Positions 56,158 to 64,000 of a DNA stretch of 64,000 bases are shown here, in pieces. Position numbers and translations under genes: made by a program. Each line of letters begins with the position of its first letter. Position 1 is the stretch's first letter. The stretch comes from an uncultured Verrucomicrobiales bacterium (lineage in GTDB: Bacteria; Verrucomicrobiota; Verrucomicrobiia; Verrucomicrobiales; Akkermansiaceae). The notes beneath the pieces are model-generated. The model ran no database searches and was not told the DNA's origin. It saw nothing but the letters and a program-made list of their open reading frames with translations. The DNA is taken from the NCBI GenBank assembly GCA_937928735.1, contig CALFVF010000018.1, positions 62,001-126,000 on the forward strand. The letters run 5' to 3'.

Positions 56158-58294
56158 GGCAACGCCTCGTCATTCTATATGGAGGAAATAATGAATTTTT
56201 AACATCAAAACATTGATTTCCATTTATAATTACATCTTGTGCTCTATTAGCTTGCACAACAGCATTAATACCTCTTGTCTCAGAAAAACTATCCAAAGTA
56301 CTCATAGTTGTATTAGACTCAATCATGGAAATAATTCTATAAGTATGATCTTGATTAGTCCAATCTGCCACGTAGTTTTTAGTATTATTCTCCTCAATAT
56401 AACCTCTCGCTGCATGAAAATAGCTTTTAGCCCCTAGTTCCTTAACAACAACAAGCTTTATTCGACTAAGCTCTAGGCCATCTTCGTTCTCATCCATGCC
56501 TTCGGGTCTCCACTTGAGAACTAAATCACCTTCAATTTGTGGATTGTTCGCGGCGAAGTCCATGCGTGAGAGATCAGCCCGAACGTATAGTTTCTGGGGT
56601 AGTTTGTCGGTTAATGCTTCTAGCTTGAAGGGCCTCGCTGGGGACATATGAATGCGGTTACGACACTCGCGAGTTTCATAGAACAGGAGTCCAAAAATCG
56701 CTGGATGGTCAAACCAGACTTCTCCATTGCGTATTCTTAACCCATCTCTTATCGTAATCTCCTGGGCATCATCATCTTCGCTCACTCCCTGCGGTTTATC
56801 AGGGCTACTATCTTCCCTGTCCCAAAGACCATTGGAGATGTCATCGTTGACAAAGAGGTATTCGTTGGCTTTTTCTTTCTGCTCTTCTGTCGTATTAGGC
56901 TCTGTAGCTAGATCCACGAGACGTAGATCTCTATTATCGATTTCACCGTCATTATCGATATCCATGAGAATACGTGTGTTGAGTTGCCGTACATCTAGTC
57001 GATTACTTTCGCCATCGACTAGGGGTAGATCAAATACATGTGAAGGGGATTTCACCGCCCTCGGTGGGATACGCAGCTTAACGATAGAATAGGTGGTACT
57101 AAAAATGGTGTTACTGCCCTCAGGTATTTGTGTTTGAGTTTGTAAAAACGTACCTATGGCAGGTGCATCTGAGGGGGCGTCTCTGGAAAGACGCAGTTCA
57201 GAGATACTTTTGAATGATCTAATACCTCCTCTGTCACTAGTATTAAGAGAGGAGTAGAATGCGGAGATGGCTGAAGGCACCCAAACACTTCCTCGTTGAA
57301 TGTACCATTCCGCACTATTAGCGAGCTCTTGAACTGTTGCTTCTATATAGGCTTGAGTGTGTGGCCCACGTTCTTCTCTGGAGTTCCCAAAGCTACTTTC
57401 AAGTCCATACCTCACTGTGCCTGTATGTCCTTCTTCTCTACAAGCTTCTATAGCATGATCCCTTATGGGATTAAGGCATGCATAAGATCTTGCAGTCATA
57501 CGTGCGGTTTTGAGCTCATAGTCCAAAAATATGCGCTCACGCCCTGTACTACCATCTTCATCAGGCACTTCATTCTCTTCAAAGTCAGGAAATGGACTAT
57601 CCTCCGGCGGGAAATTGTTTCCACCTCCCTCTGTATTCTCATCACCACCTGTGCCTCCTCCCGGTGGTTGTGGGGGCGCTCCAAAGCTGCTGAAATCGGG
57701 AACTCCATTTCCATCCAGATCGGCATCAAACTGGAAGGCGAAAGTGGACTTAAGCTGGCCGATATTCACGGGGCCGAAGTTCTGCTCTACAGGGGTGTCT
57801 GGATTCCATGGGTAAGATTGTCCAGTCTCCCATGGGATACCATTGATCTGAGCTTGATAGTCTAGAAAACCGGGTAATCTAAGATTTAATGAATCATAAA
57901 ATGGCAGCGCCATGGCCTTGAGCTGGCCGAGATTGAGTACAGCTTTCTGCTGCTCATACCAGAGGGCGTCTGGATTCTCTGGTATATCAGGTATGATATC
58001 ACTGAGCTGAAAACCAACTCCTCCGAAGGGTGCTAGCCGCGCGCTGAGCTCCGCATAGGCCTGTGTAGCCATCCACTTCGCCTGTCCGACATTGACCACT
58101 GCGTAATTTTCCTCTTGGGCATTCTCGTCTATCACTCCTCGTGTATTCCACCATGCTGGGGGAGAGGCATAGAGTAGTGTAGAGCTCAGTAGTATGGAGC
58201 AAAATGCTGTGGCTGAGGCGATCTGCCACCGTGCTTTGGGTACTTTGGGTAAATTCTGAGGTGTATTCTGCGGCGAGGTATGTGAAGGTAACAT
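56111..58294 (-). CDS. large secreted protein with N-x-G-Q-x-K repeats and calcium-binding-like loops
   Basis: 727 residues. Signal peptide (about 24-43). N-terminal third carries three copies of a motif: NVGQAK (68-73), NLGQLK (121-126), NIGQLK (177-182), each followed by a short helix. Repeats of this kind are common in surface proteins of Verrucomicrobia (recollection). A Gly/Glu-rich linker follows (about 205-250). Loops DADLDGNGVPD and DIDNDGEIDNRD are of the D-x-D-x-D-G calcium-binding type. The rest is a large unknown domain with several Cys. First gene of an AT-rich three-gene cluster. Confidence 0.78.
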   Translation of the reverse strand: MLPSHTSPQNTPQNLPKVPKARWQIASATAFCSILLSSTLLYASPPAWWNTRGVIDENAQEENYAVVNVGQAKWMATQAYAELSARLAPFGGVGFQLSDIIPDIPENPDALWYEQQKAVLNLGQLKAMALPFYDSLNLRLPGFLDYQAQINGIPWETGQSYPWNPDTPVEQNFGPVNIGQLKSTFAFQFDADLDGNGVPDFSSFGAPPQPPGGGTGGDENTEGGGNNFPPEDSPFPDFEENEVPDEDGSTGRERIFLDYELKTARMTARSYACLNPIRDHAIEACREEGHTGTVRYGLESSFGNSREERGPHTQAYIEATVQELANSAEWYIQRGSVWVPSAISAFYSSLNTSDRGGIRSFKSISELRLSRDAPSDAPAIGTFLQTQTQIPEGSNTIFSTTYSIVKLRIPPRAVKSPSHVFDLPLVDGESNRLDVRQLNTRILMDIDNDGEIDNRDLRLVDLATEPNTTEEQKEKANEYLFVNDDISNGLWDREDSSPDKPQGVSEDDDAQEITIRDGLRIRNGEVWFDHPAIFGLLFYETRECRNRIHMSPARPFKLEALTDKLPQKLYVRADLSRMDFAANNPQIEGDLVLKWRPEGMDENEDGLELSRIKLVVVKELGAKSYFHAARGYIEENNTKNYVADWTNQDHTYRIISMIESNTTMSTLDSFSETRGINAVVQANRAQDVIINGNQCFDVKNSLFPPYRMTRRCHGRLVSRGRILRPPI

Positions 58295-58327
58295 GTAAGC
58301 AGGTGAAGTAGTGATCTAAAGTCGAAT

Positions 58328-58391
58328 CTATACGTGTATTTTTAGAACGACATGATAACCAAATATCATAGATCACAAATACACGTTATAG
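58328..58391 (-). other. long inverted repeat upstream of the 56111 gene
   Basis: The left arm from 58328 (CTATA-CGTGTATTT) is complementary to the right arm ending 58391 (AAATACACGTTATAG), with one extra base. Inside is a perfect ATGATA...TATCAT stem. It lies 34 bp upstream of the secreted-protein start, so it could be a 5' leader structure or operator. No T-run follows, so it is not a simple terminator. The surrounding 269-bp gap is AT-rich and otherwise empty. Confidence 0.55.
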
Positions 58392-58563
58392 ATATAACTA
58401 ACATAGAAACAGAATAAATCCTTTAGCGTCAAATCTAAAGAAAATCTATATGGTTCTATTTCTATTTTCTTCTCAAAGACAAGCTACCACTCTGGGATCT
58501 TCTCTCTTCTGATATCCTTCTACAGTCTGTTAGCAATTTAACCAAAAAAAATCACACAACTTC

Positions 58564-59589
58564 TCACCCCTCTCCGAGTCCAAACATCCGCTTCACGGCA
58601 CGGCGTTTTAGAGCGAGTTCTTGCCACTCATTAGTCAGGCGAGATGCCTCGATCACTCCGCAGCCAGAGGGTACCATGATCTCTCTCCCTTGCCAATGCA
58701 GGCCACGAATCGCCACCACGGAGTGAAACACCCCCTCTTCTAACACGCCAAAGGGCGCGCCAAAGTAAGGCGGGCACTGCGCTCTCTCTCGCCAGTCATA
58801 GAGCTGCTGGAGAGTGGATTCACTTCTGGGCAATGGCCCGAGTGCTGGAGTGGGGTGGAGTTTTGCTATGAGCATCTCTAGTGAGTAGTCATTATACATA
58901 CCGACCTCGATGGGTGTATGGAAATGCACTAGACTGCCAAGGTGGAGCACCTCACGCTCTCCGCGCTTCACCATTCCGAGATCACTAAGCTTAGACACCA
59001 GAGTCTCGGCGACAAATTCGTGCTCACAGATTTCCTTCTCATCCCAGGCGAAGACCTCGGCATCCTCAGCACGTGCCGTTCCTGCCAGCGCCATCGTATG
59101 CAGTCGCCCTTTCCGCAATGAGAAGAGCACCTCAGGAGTTAATCCACAGAAACTCTCCTTCTCACTCACCCAGCCGTATGGGCAGAACTCTCTGGGTCGC
59201 CCGGCTAAATGACCCAATAGCTCAGTAAGTTCTCCCTGCTTCACCTGCCCGCGCTCTACAGCGACCGGTACGGACTTTTGTATTTTCCCATGCCGAATCG
59301 CGTTTAAGATCTCGCCAAACACAGCTGGGAACTCCCCGGGACTTAGTGTCTGCCAATCCATCTTTAGCTGCTGATTCGATTTACATTGATTTAGCCACGC
59401 CTCAGCTTCTTTACCCTTCAGCACAGTCGCTGGTATCTTCCATGGAGCTGGGTCACTCAGGGCAAAGTCATTCACATAAAAAGCCACGCCTGTGCTAGGA
59501 GCCTCTGGATGAGACTCGAAACCCCCGTGCCCCAGAATGAGATGACCATCATAGGACTGCATACACGCCATGGGCTCGAGTGACTTCAT
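58564..59589 (-). CDS. isochorismate synthase/chorismate-binding enzyme
   Basis: About 341 residues from ATG 59589 (MKSLEPMACMQS). The chorismate-binding fold is clear: GLTPEVLFSL, MALAGTAR, EKEICEHEFV with the conserved glutamate/histidine, LHPTPALGPLPR, FGAPFGV and GCGVIEASRLTNEW. The set fits isochorismate synthase (MenF/EntC), which makes isochorismate for menaquinone or a siderophore; other chorismate enzymes are not excluded. No men gene is adjacent. The open frame extends to 59631. Confidence 0.82.
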   Translation of the reverse strand: MKSLEPMACMQSYDGHLILGHGGFESHPEAPSTGVAFYVNDFALSDPAPWKIPATVLKGKEAEAWLNQCKSNQQLKMDWQTLSPGEFPAVFGEILNAIRHGKIQKSVPVAVERGQVKQGELTELLGHLAGRPREFCPYGWVSEKESFCGLTPEVLFSLRKGRLHTMALAGTARAEDAEVFAWDEKEICEHEFVAETLVSKLSDLGMVKRGEREVLHLGSLVHFHTPIEVGMYNDYSLEMLIAKLHPTPALGPLPRSESTLQQLYDWRERAQCPPYFGAPFGVLEEGVFHSVVAIRGLHWQGREIMVPSGCGVIEASRLTNEWQELALKRRAVKRMFGLGEG

Positions 59590-59767
59590 GGGCTGTAATC
59601 TCAGCCTTCTAGGGGGATTTGTCCAAATCAAAAACCTCCTAGAAGAAGAGAACGGCTGAATCTAGAGACGGCCAGAGAAGCTCCCAGAATGGAAATATGA
59701 AATTTGATATTGCAAAACCCATAATTCCTGACTAGCTTCCGCGCCCCGAACCTAAGAAGATTTTATT

Positions 59768-59923
59768 ATGTCTAAGCATTCATCACTCAAAGCAGCTGGC
59801 TCCGCAGGTGGAAAACGTTCTGTCATGAAGCGTTTCGAGCGCGTCAAAGCCATGAAAGAAAGCGGTACTTGGAAGGAAGGACAAAGTCCTATCGGCCTTC
59901 CAAAGACCAAAGTCGCTAAGTAA
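59768..59923 (+). CDS. small basic protein family
   Basis: 51 residues, ATG 59768 to TAA. Highly basic, with MKRFERVKAMKESGTWKEGQ and GLPKTK near the end. This matches what I recall of the small basic protein family restricted to Verrucomicrobia, Planctomycetes and Chlamydiae; its role is unknown, and nucleic-acid or ribosome binding is a guess from charge. It is followed by a strong terminator, so it is a stand-alone unit. Confidence 0.82.
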   Translation: MSKHSSLKAAGSAGGKRSVMKRFERVKAMKESGTWKEGQSPIGLPKTKVAK

Positions 59924-60002
59924 GCTTTTAACAGACTCTAAGCGAGCTTAGACTAAGCATTCTCGACAAGTGAGCCGATTCTCAAATCTGCTCACCAATG
60001 AC

Positions 60003-60041
60003 ACCCGTTTGGCGCCGTATCGGCTAGCAAGCGGGTTTTTT
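60003..60041 (+). terminator. terminator after the small basic protein gene
   Basis: ACCCGTTTG (60003-60011) pairs with CAAGCGGGT (60028-60036) with one wobble, around an inner GCCG-TAT-CGGC stem, and T-run 60036-60041 follows. It lies 80 bp past the gene's stop. A GTGAGC/GCTCAC hairpin lies just before it. Confidence 0.8.
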
Positions 60042-60141
60042 ATTCTTAGATTCTCACTCTCAGGTTTTAATCTTAGGCTCCTGAGGCACTTTCCAAAAAA
60101 GCTATTGAATCAACACTCCCCCTTATTTTAACCACCATCTC

Positions 60142-60156
60142 GCGTAGAATCTACGC
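60142..60156. promoter_or_regulatory. 15-bp palindrome before the pseudouridine synthase gene
   Basis: GCGTAGA-A-TCTACGC is a perfect 7-bp inverted repeat with a single centre base, 12 bp upstream of the ATG at 60168. It could be an operator or a small hairpin near the ribosome binding site. No known regulator is assignable. Confidence 0.45.
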
Positions 60157-60167
60157 CAAGACTTATT

Positions 60168-61070
60168 ATGGACTCAAATACAGAATCAGGCACAGAACAA
60201 GGAACACGCCTGAATAAATACTTAGCCTCTTGCGGTATGGGAGCGCGCAGAGCCTGCGATGAACTCATCCAGTCAGGCCAAGTCATTGTCAACGGCAAGG
60301 TCTGCCAAACTCCAGCAACCAGAGTCACGGAGGAAGATCACGTTAAGATCGACGGCCGCCGCGTACTCCCTAGAGACATCGCCGCCATTGTCCTCAATAA
60401 ACCCCGTGGCTACGTCTGCTCAAAAGAAGATGAGCACCAGCGCGAGACCATCTACAACTTACTCCCCCCTAAGCTGCGCCATCTTAATCACGTCGGCCGC
60501 CTCGACCGCGAGTCTGAGGGGATTATTATTCTCACTAACGACGGAGATTTCTCCCAAGAACTCAGCCACCCTAAGAAGAAGACGGAGAAAGAATACCTAG
60601 TTACGGTGAACCAGTCCTTTGATAATGAAGTGCTCGATCGCTTCCTCAAAGGTATCTACACGCCTGAGGGAAAAGCTGTCGCTAAGGCCACTCAAAGACT
60701 CTCTGCAAGGCGCTTCACCATCACACTAGAAACTGGTCTAAAGCGCCAGATTCGCATGATGTGCCGTGCCTGCCACCTACAAGTCACCAAACTAGTCCGT
60801 ATTCGTATAGGGACATTCACAGCGAGAGGTCTCGAACAAGGTCGCTACCGCCACCTGGACGAAGAAGATATTCTCGCCCTAAAGACAAATCCCGCCAAGA
60901 CCCAAGGGCGAACACTACCGAGCACTCGCCGCAAGCCAGCAGCTCGAAAAGGCACCAAAAAGAGAGCACAGACACAGCGGTCTAGTTCCAAGCACTCTTC
61001 CTCCTCAAAGAGCTCACAAGGACTGCGCTCAACTAAGCGCTCTCCCAAAAGCTACAAGAAGCGGCGCTAG
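60168..61070 (+). CDS. RsuA/RluB-family pseudouridine synthase
   Basis: 300 residues. An N-terminal S4 RNA-binding domain (TRLNKYLASCGMGARRACDEL) precedes the synthase domain with catalytic aspartate in NHVGRLDRESEG, then LTNDGDFSQELSHPK and LKRQIRMMCRACHLQVTKLVRIRIG. It isomerises uridine in rRNA (RluB modifies 23S, RsuA 16S); the exact site is not assigned. The last 70 residues are a Lys/Arg/Ser-rich tail, an RNA-binding extension not seen in E. coli RluB to this extent. Confidence 0.92.
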   Translation: MDSNTESGTEQGTRLNKYLASCGMGARRACDELIQSGQVIVNGKVCQTPATRVTEEDHVKIDGRRVLPRDIAAIVLNKPRGYVCSKEDEHQRETIYNLLPPKLRHLNHVGRLDRESEGIIILTNDGDFSQELSHPKKKTEKEYLVTVNQSFDNEVLDRFLKGIYTPEGKAVAKATQRLSARRFTITLETGLKRQIRMMCRACHLQVTKLVRIRIGTFTARGLEQGRYRHLDEEDILALKTNPAKTQGRTLPSTRRKPAARKGTKKRAQTQRSSSKHSSSSKSSQGLRSTKRSPKSYKKRR

Positions 61071-61200
61071 CCATTTGCAGCAGAGCAGATGTGACTCTCA
61101 GCATCACTCACGGCTAAGCTCTTTGTTATTAAAAATCTAACATAAAGCTTCGCAAGGCCCCACAACCGATAGATTAACCCATCTAACAAATTTCATTCTT

Positions 61201-62520
61201 ATGCGTGACCTCAAATCCACCGCACAGTCTATTGCTAAAGTTCTCATAGATGCTGGCTACACGACGTACTTCGCTGGTGGCTGTGTCAGAGACCGCCTGC
61301 GGGATCAACAACCAAAAGACTATGACATCGCCACCTCTGCCACACCAGAGCAAGTCAAAACCCTCTTCCCAAAGGCTGACTCTATCGGCGCGCACTTCGG
61401 GGTGATGCTGGTGAAGCGCAATGGTCACCACTTTGAAATCGCCACCTTCCGTAATGACGGCAGCTATGAGGATCACCGCCGCCCAAGCTCTGTGACCTAC
61501 TCAACTCCCAAAGAAGATGCAATGAGGCGGGACTTCACCGTCAACGGACTCTTTGAGCACCCCATAAGCTCAGAAATTATCGACTACATAGAAGGCCAAT
61601 CAGATCTAACAAATCGATCTCTCCGCGCTATTGGCGACCCTAATGAGCGATTTGCAGAAGATGCCCTGCGTCTCATGCGCGCGATCCGCTTCGCCTGTGT
61701 ACTAGATTTTAAAATAGAGCCCAAGACATGTGCCGCCATACGCAGCAATGCCACTAAGCTTCAGCACATCAGTATCGAGCGCACACGCGATGAGTTCAAT
61801 AAAATACTGCTCTCCCCACACAGAGCCAGAGGGCTTCAGCTACTTGTCGATACAGATCTCATTAAGGTCTTTTTACCGGAGGTGTTAGATCTTATAGGTT
61901 GTGAGCAGCCTCCTCAATGGCACCCAGAGGGAGATGTCTATGAGCATACCAAAATCATGCTAGGCATGCTCAAACAGGACGCTTCCCTCCCACTGGTTCT
62001 TAGTGTGCTTTTCCATGATATTGGAAAGCCCGCGACCTACACATATTGTGAGAAAGAAGACCGTATCCGCTTTAACGGCCATGATGCTGTAGGAGCTGAA
62101 ATGGCCAGATCCATTCTCACTCGAATGCGCTACCCAAACCAGACCATTGAGGCCGTAGAGGCTATGGTGGCCAATCACATGAACTTCATGCATGTGCGCC
62201 AGATGCGTACCGCAAAGGTGAAGCGCTTTCTGGCCAGACCTCATATCGAGGATGAAATGGAGCTTCACCGTGTCGACTGTGCCAGTAGTAATGGCATCAC
62301 AGAAAACTATGATTTTCTCCAAGAAAAAGCCGCGAAGTTCCAGCACGAGCCCATCATTCCCCCACCCTTAATCAAAGGAGCTGACCTGATTCAGCTAGGC
62401 TACGCTCCTGGCCCTGAGTTTAAACAAATTCTCACTGCCGTACAAACCGAGCAGCTAGAAGGCAGACTCGTGGATTCTCAACAGGCACTCCACTGGGTGA
62501 AGCAGAATTTCACAATCTAA
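61201..62520 (+). CDS. CCA tRNA nucleotidyltransferase with HD domain
   Basis: 439 residues. The nucleotidyltransferase head is clear: GGCVRD (26-31), DYDIATSATPEQV with catalytic aspartates (40, 42), RRDFTVNGLF. A C-terminal HD phosphohydrolase segment LFHDIGKPATYTY follows, then HDAVGAEMA. It adds or repairs the 3'-CCA of tRNAs; some relatives are poly(A) polymerases, and the two cannot be fully separated by eye. The HD domain suggests CCA-adding with phosphohydrolase activity. Confidence 0.9.
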   Translation: MRDLKSTAQSIAKVLIDAGYTTYFAGGCVRDRLRDQQPKDYDIATSATPEQVKTLFPKADSIGAHFGVMLVKRNGHHFEIATFRNDGSYEDHRRPSSVTYSTPKEDAMRRDFTVNGLFEHPISSEIIDYIEGQSDLTNRSLRAIGDPNERFAEDALRLMRAIRFACVLDFKIEPKTCAAIRSNATKLQHISIERTRDEFNKILLSPHRARGLQLLVDTDLIKVFLPEVLDLIGCEQPPQWHPEGDVYEHTKIMLGMLKQDASLPLVLSVLFHDIGKPATYTYCEKEDRIRFNGHDAVGAEMARSILTRMRYPNQTIEAVEAMVANHMNFMHVRQMRTAKVKRFLARPHIEDEMELHRVDCASSNGITENYDFLQEKAAKFQHEPIIPPPLIKGADLIQLGYAPGPEFKQILTAVQTEQLEGRLVDSQQALHWVKQNFTI

Positions 62521-62602
62521 CAATAATTTTCCGACAGTCCATTCAGTGGTTTAACAAGAGAAAACAGATTGCTCTATGTGACTCTATTTTTATCTTTGAG
62601 AT

Positions 62603-63010
62603 ATGCCTTTCTCACACCCAAAGCTTATCACCCTCAGCTCTAGGAAATATACATACACTTTCATCTCAAATTTGAAAAAACACCCGCCCAACACATTAAG
62701 CAAAGACATTTGGCAAGAAATCGAAATGATTTTCTGGAGACAAAAACTAACTTGTCTGCCCACTGGATCTGCCATTGACGGACTTATCCCACACGAGATC
62801 GAATCAACTAAACGTGGTATAGAGATTCACGGAGAGATTTGGTTTCTTACAGGAGGAAAAGGAGCACCGAATTCACGATATAATCTGAACTTATATCTTT
62901 GTCGTCCACGATTTTCATCAATCGAAAGTCTAACTACTAAGAAACTAAACAGCTCTACTATAACAGAATCATATATTGAGAATGGCCTACTCAACATCAC
63001 TATTCGTTAA
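62603..63010 (+). CDS. protein of unknown function
   Basis: 135 residues, AT-rich coding. No signal peptide or membrane segment. Ser/Thr/Asn/Ile-rich with LSKDIWQEIEMIFWRQKL and GIEIHGEIWFLTGGKG. No motif recognised. It follows the CCA enzyme by 82 bp and converges on the topoisomerase B-subunit gene. Its composition unlike its neighbours suggests recent acquisition (inference). Confidence 0.6.
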   Translation: MPFSHPKLITLSSRKYTYTFISNLKKHPPNTLSKDIWQEIEMIFWRQKLTCLPTGSAIDGLIPHEIESTKRGIEIHGEIWFLTGGKGAPNSRYNLNLYLCRPRFSSIESLTTKKLNSSTITESYIENGLLNITIR

Positions 63011-63040
63011 TATAAAGCTGAATAGAACAAGGAGGCCACC

Positions 63041-64000
63041 TTATACCTCAGCTGTATCGACATCTTCACGCAGATTATCAATGATATAGCCTTGGCGATC
63101 TGGCGTATTCTTTCCCATGTAGAAGGTAAGCATCTCTCGAATGCCACTACCTTCTTCAATAATCACGGGGTCAAGGCGCATGTCCTCGCCGATCATAAAC
63201 TTAAATTCATCAGGTGAGATTTCACCCAGTCCCTTAAATCGAGTAATCTCTGCGGCCTTCCCGCATTCTTTGAGAGCGGCTTCACGCTCTTCGTCATCAT
63301 AGCAGTAGAAGGTCTTCTTCTTATTTCTCACTCGAAACAGTGGAGTCTGTAGAATAAATAGATGACCGTTACGAATCAGCTCCGGGAAGAACTGTAAGAA
63401 GAAGGTAAGTAGCAGCAGACGAATGTGCATGCCATCCACGTCGGCATCTGTGGCGATGACGACATTCTGATAACGTAGTCCCTCGAGACCATCTTCGATA
63501 TTGAGAGCATGCTGGAGTAGATTAAACTCCTCGTTCTCATAGACGACTTTACGCTTCATCCCGTAGGAGTTGAGAGGTTTTCCACGTAGGGAAAAGACAG
63601 CCTGAGTCTCTACATCACGACTCTTGGTGATCGAGCCACTCGCAGAATCACCCTCTGTGATAAAGACTGTCGTCTCTGCACGGCGCTTGTGCTTCGTGTC
63701 TAAGTGCGCGCGGCAGTCACGGAGCTTTTTATTATGCACCTTCGCCTTACGAGCCCGCTCGCGAGCGAGCTTCTGAACACCTTTGAGATCCTTGCGCTCG
63801 CGCTCCGCTTGGAGGATGCGCTTCTGAATCGCTTCTGCGACATCTTTGTGCTTATGGAGATAATTATCTAACTGATCTTTGAGGAAATTAAGAATAAAGG
63901 TACGCACGGTTTCCCCATCGGGCGACACAGTGGCACTACCGAGCTTGGTCTTAGTCTGGCTCTCAAACACTGGCTCCTCAATACGCACAACAATTGCTGC
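63041..64000 (-). CDS. DNA topoisomerase IV/gyrase subunit B (C-terminal part)
   Basis: The frame runs from the TGA-type stop end at 63041 to the window edge, so the N-terminal ATPase domain lies outside. Visible are the transducer-end motif [15 protein letters not shown] glutamate and [34 protein letters not shown] with the metal-binding aspartates, and the conserved [14 protein letters not shown] with the end [16 protein letters not shown]. It lacks an E. coli GyrB-type insert, fitting ParE. Its A-subunit partner is at 41497-43491. Confidence 0.92.
   Translation of the reverse strand, partial: AAIVVRIEEPVFESQTKTKLGSATVSPDGETVRTFILNFLKDQLDNYLHKHKDVAEAIQKRILQAERERKDLKGVQKLARERARKAKVHNKKLRDCRAHLDTKHKRRAETTVFITEGDSASGSITKSRDVETQAVFSLRGKPLNSYGMKRKVVYENEEFNLLQHALNIEDGLEGLRYQNVVIATDADVDGMHIRLLLLTFFLQFFPELIRNGHLFILQTPLFRVRNKKKTFYCYDDEEREAALKECGKAAEITRFKGLGEISPDEFKFMIGEDMRLDPVIIEEGSGIREMLTFYMGKNTPDRQGYIIDNLREDVDTAEV

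Noticed and set aside
58564-59589. Anthranilate or aminodeoxychorismate synthase instead of isochorismate synthase
   Set aside because: No adjacent glutaminase or trp/pab genes, and the motif set fits MenF better, though it is not excluded.
1-64000. CRISPR array, prophage, rRNA or tRNA genes
   Set aside because: I scanned for repeated spacer patterns, cloverleaf-like T-loops and rRNA blocks by eye and saw none; short tRNAs may still escape this.

Overview
The window looks like chromosomal DNA of a free-living Verrucomicrobiota bacterium (Verrucomicrobiales/Rubritalea-like is my guess). The lineage clues are a 51-residue protein of the small basic protein family known from Verrucomicrobia, Planctomycetes and Chlamydiae, a TPR-plus-secretin protein resembling the Akkermansia Amuc_1098 type, an exosortase/EpsI pair, an SHD1-like domain fused to a metallopeptidase, and a secreted protein with the N-x-G-Q-x-K repeats I associate with Verrucomicrobia. 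Most of the window is core metabolism and information processing. I see no rRNA, tRNA, CRISPR array, prophage or complete insertion sequence.

Layout. 0-15 kb: end of an unknown gene, argH, pheS, a newly spotted cysteine-rich mini-lipoprotein with its own terminator, a membrane-anchored Ser/Thr kinase, a PIN-TRAM membrane protein, a LolD-type ATPase whose stop codon carries a MITE, proC, tatA, an endonuclease/exonuclease/phosphatase protein, yjbQ, pheT, amt and a TPR lipoprotein. 15-22 kb: an RND efflux operon (TetR regulator, outer membrane factor, adaptor, pump) with two matching operator-like palindromes. 22-30 kb: a secreted gluzincin-like protein, the epsI/exosortase pair, prs-rplY-pth-rpsF-ssb, and two unknown proteins. 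30-38 kb: pyrC, a DUF5069 protein, purC, a membrane protein, a glycosyltransferase, and a TonB-dependent receptor under a cobalamin riboswitch. 37-47 kb: an AsmA-like protein, the secretin, a ParC/GyrA-type topoisomerase subunit, an unknown gene paired with an RtcB-type RNA ligase, and trmA. 47-64 kb: a TPR protein, rpoN, a small membrane protein, a lipoprotein, a second MITE, a DinG-like helicase, an AT-rich cluster of three secreted or membrane unknowns, an isochorismate-synthase-like enzyme, the small basic protein, an rRNA pseudouridine synthase, a CCA-adding enzyme, an unknown, and the C-terminal part of a GyrB/ParE subunit running off the edge.

Most interesting stretches. (i) An RtcB-type ligase follows, after 14 bp, an unknown gene whose EIQTD and W-H-E motifs resemble a domain I recall from phage polyvalent proteins. 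(ii) Two copies of a 119-124 bp MITE have compensatory arm changes and identical TTTA flanks; one sits exactly in a stop codon without altering it. (iii) An AT-rich three-gene secreted cluster at 54.6-58.3 kb lies behind a long inverted repeat. (iv) A 54-residue Cys/His-rich lipoprotein is encoded at 3.1-3.3 kb. Family assignments rest on reading motifs by eye; no database search was possible.
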